64,000 nt of DNA from Gudongella oleilytica. Lineage in GTDB: Bacteria; Bacillota; Clostridia; Tissierellales; Tissierellaceae. The stretch lies in contig NZ_CP035130.1 in assembly GCF_004101785.1 (NCBI RefSeq), forward strand, positions 2,170,001 through 2,234,000. The letters run 5' to 3'. The notes below the pieces were generated by a model. The model saw nothing but the letters and a program-made list of their open reading frames with translations, had not been told where the DNA came from and searched no databases. This document shows, in pieces, positions 63,041-64,000 of the stretch (position 1 is the stretch's first letter; each line of letters begins with the position of its first letter). The position numbers were made by a program, and so were the translations under genes.

Positions 63041-63715
63041 ATGGATAAAGAAAAATTTGTCCCAGAGATTTCTTCTCAGTTAAGAGGCCGCTCAGTTATA
63101 GTCCCCGAGGCAATATACAGAGCAAGCGGGATCAAAATTCTGGGTACCCGCATAAAATCTCTATTGTTTTCAACGGATGTAGCAATAATAAAGAATACCA
63201 ATGCAAATTCAATCATTGCAGTGTACCCCTTTACTCCACAGCTATCAATAACACACGCTATACTTGAAGTGGCCAGTGTTCCAGTTTTTGTTGGAGTCGG
63301 AGGAGGTCTGACTACCGGTCAGAGGTCGATCCAGATAGCCATCCAAGCCGAGCTCCTTGGAGCTTATGGAGTAGTTGTTAATGCTCCTATGCAAAATGAT
63401 GTCATAAGGGAAATGAAAAAGATACTTGATATCCCTATCATTGCCACTGTAGCATCGCTTAATGACGATTATAGAGGTAAGATCGATTCCGGTGTAAGTA
63501 TACTGAATGTATCGGGAGGTTCAAATACAGTAGAAATGGTAAGGGTCATAAGAGGAGTGCTGGGCAGAGAATTTCCTATCATTGCTACTGGAGGACCGAC
63601 TGAAGAAAGTATTCTGGATACAATCGATGCAGGTGCCAACGCTATAACATACACTCCCCCATCTACCGGAGAAATATTTGCTGGTGTGATGAAGAAGTAC
63701 AGAAATGAGCTTTGA
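63041..63715 (+). CDS. Putative TIM-barrel-like hydrolase of unknown function
   Basis: A 224-residue soluble protein. Repeating strand-helix units end in glycine-rich loops: VPVFVGVGGGLTTGQRSIQI, YGVVVNAPMQNDVIREM, PIIATVASLNDDYRGKIDSG, ILNVSGGSNTVEMVRVIRG, FPIIATGGPTEESILDTIDA. The late GG loops resemble phosphate-binding loops of TIM-barrel enzymes, but no named family is recognised. Clostridial homologues are often just called hydrolase. GGAGGTGTACCT site. Monocistronic. Confidence 0.6.
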   Translation: MDKEKFVPEISSQLRGRSVIVPEAIYRASGIKILGTRIKSLLFSTDVAIIKNTNANSIIAVYPFTPQLSITHAILEVASVPVFVGVGGGLTTGQRSIQIAIQAELLGAYGVVVNAPMQNDVIREMKKILDIPIIATVASLNDDYRGKIDSGVSILNVSGGSNTVEMVRVIRGVLGREFPIIATGGPTEESILDTIDAGANAITYTPPSTGEIFAGVMKKYRNEL

Positions 63716-63723
63716 TTTATAGC

Positions 63724-63749
63724 AAAAGACTCCTAAGCAGGAGTCTTTT
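63724..63749. terminator. Bidirectional terminator between barrel gene and EamA gene
   Basis: AAAAGACTCCT / AGGAGTCTTTT inverted repeat with a 4-base loop between convergent genes. Confidence 0.88.
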
Positions 63750-64000
63750 GTCTTTTAAGGTTTGATAGGTTTGGTTTTACCTCACTTATAATAACAGATA
63801 TCAATATCGCCATACATCCAATCAGAAACTTTATTGTTATAATTTCCTTAAGGAATATTACTCCCATTATGCTTCCAAATAATGCTTCAGTACTTAGGAT
63901 TATGGCTGCATGGGTAGATGAAGTGTGAGCTTGTGCAATATTTTGAACAAGAAAGGCAATCATAGAGCTAAATACTGCCAAATAGATTATAGGTACTGCC
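63733..64000 (-). CDS. EamA/DMT-family transporter, 5' end outside window
   Basis: The frame runs to the window edge: VPIIYLAVFSSMIAFLVQNI, AAIILSTEALFGSIMGVIFL, FLIGCMAILISVIISEVKP. These are the last three helices of an EamA transporter, with the Glu after LST typical of the penultimate helix. Only about 88 codons are present. Substrate unknown. Confidence 0.85.
   Translation of the reverse strand, partial: AVPIIYLAVFSSMIAFLVQNIAQAHTSSTHAAIILSTEALFGSIMGVIFLKEIITIKFLIGCMAILISVIISEVKPNLSNLKRQKTPA

Noticed and set aside
1-64000. tRNA/rRNA genes, CRISPR arrays, prophage or complete IS elements
   Set aside because: None was recognised. A covariance-model search would be needed for certainty about small RNAs.

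Overview
The window looks like chromosome of a low-to-moderate G+C Gram-positive anaerobe of the Clostridia/Tissierellia type. The basis is strong AGGAGG-like ribosome binding sites, frequent TTG/GTG starts, intrinsic terminators with U-tracts, an AddAB-type rather than RecBCD recombination nuclease, clostridial-type cobalamin riboswitches, DUF2680, DUF3343, YedE and TusA genes, and no rRNA or tRNA genes. The species cannot be named from the sequence alone.

Layout. 0-2 kb: DUF362 ferredoxin protein and an isochorismatase-like hydrolase. 2-5.5 kb: pstSCAB phosphate uptake operon. 5.7-10.5 kb: a lone ABC ATPase, a DUF6544-like protein and a Cache-HAMP-PAS-PAS-GGDEF-HD-GYP c-di-GMP protein. 10.6-16.8 kb: addB-addA. 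17-24.9 kb: a phosphate/polyphosphate block with alkaline phosphatase, YibE/F, a SixA-CHAD fusion, ppk, ppx and a broken arsenate reductase. 25-37 kb: intact metabolic genes mixed with an unusual number of broken ones (GGDEF relic, EAL protein with an amber codon and an IS3 fragment beside it, truncated Ldh2, aminotransferase tail, half an AI-2E transporter, amber-interrupted M29 aminopeptidase) and one unrecognised PLD-nuclease/P-loop ATPase fusion. 37-40 kb: FMN reductase, ABC-F protein and DUF2680 exported protein. 40-47.3 kb: corrinoid block with adenosyltransferase, btuFCD, a 45-residue small gene, cobD, cbiB, a short cobQ and two cobalamin riboswitches. 47-53.5 kb: photolyase relic, RMD1/DUF155 protein, speD-speE, then a class V aminotransferase divergent from yedE-tusA-DUF3343. 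53.5-58 kb: second DUF2680 protein, histidine kinase/response regulator, MATE exporter and peroxiredoxin relic. 58-64 kb: MalY-like lyase and MarR regulator sharing an operator, ECF S component, two EamA transporters, CorA and an unassigned barrel-like protein.

How it fits together. The clearest regulatory theme is phosphate. Tandem TTAACA/TTTACA-type hexamers about 11 bases apart, as in PhoP boxes of Gram-positives, precede pstS, phoA, the nucleotidase gene at 25484 and, in divergent orientation, the arsC-like relic upstream of ppx-ppk-sixA/CHAD and the GGDEF relic. The pstS and phoA boxes share a 17-mer with one mismatch. This suggests that uptake, scavenging and polyphosphate turnover are co-regulated here. 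The second theme is B12: one riboswitch with its own terminator precedes the small gene and the uptake operon, and the other precedes the late-pathway/salvage genes cobQ-cbiB-cobD. The third is a MarR-type switch between malY and marR, where a 13-base element occurs once at each of two well-formed promoters in inverted orientation.

No CRISPR array, prophage or complete insertion sequence was seen. All functional calls come from reading motifs by eye, without database searches.
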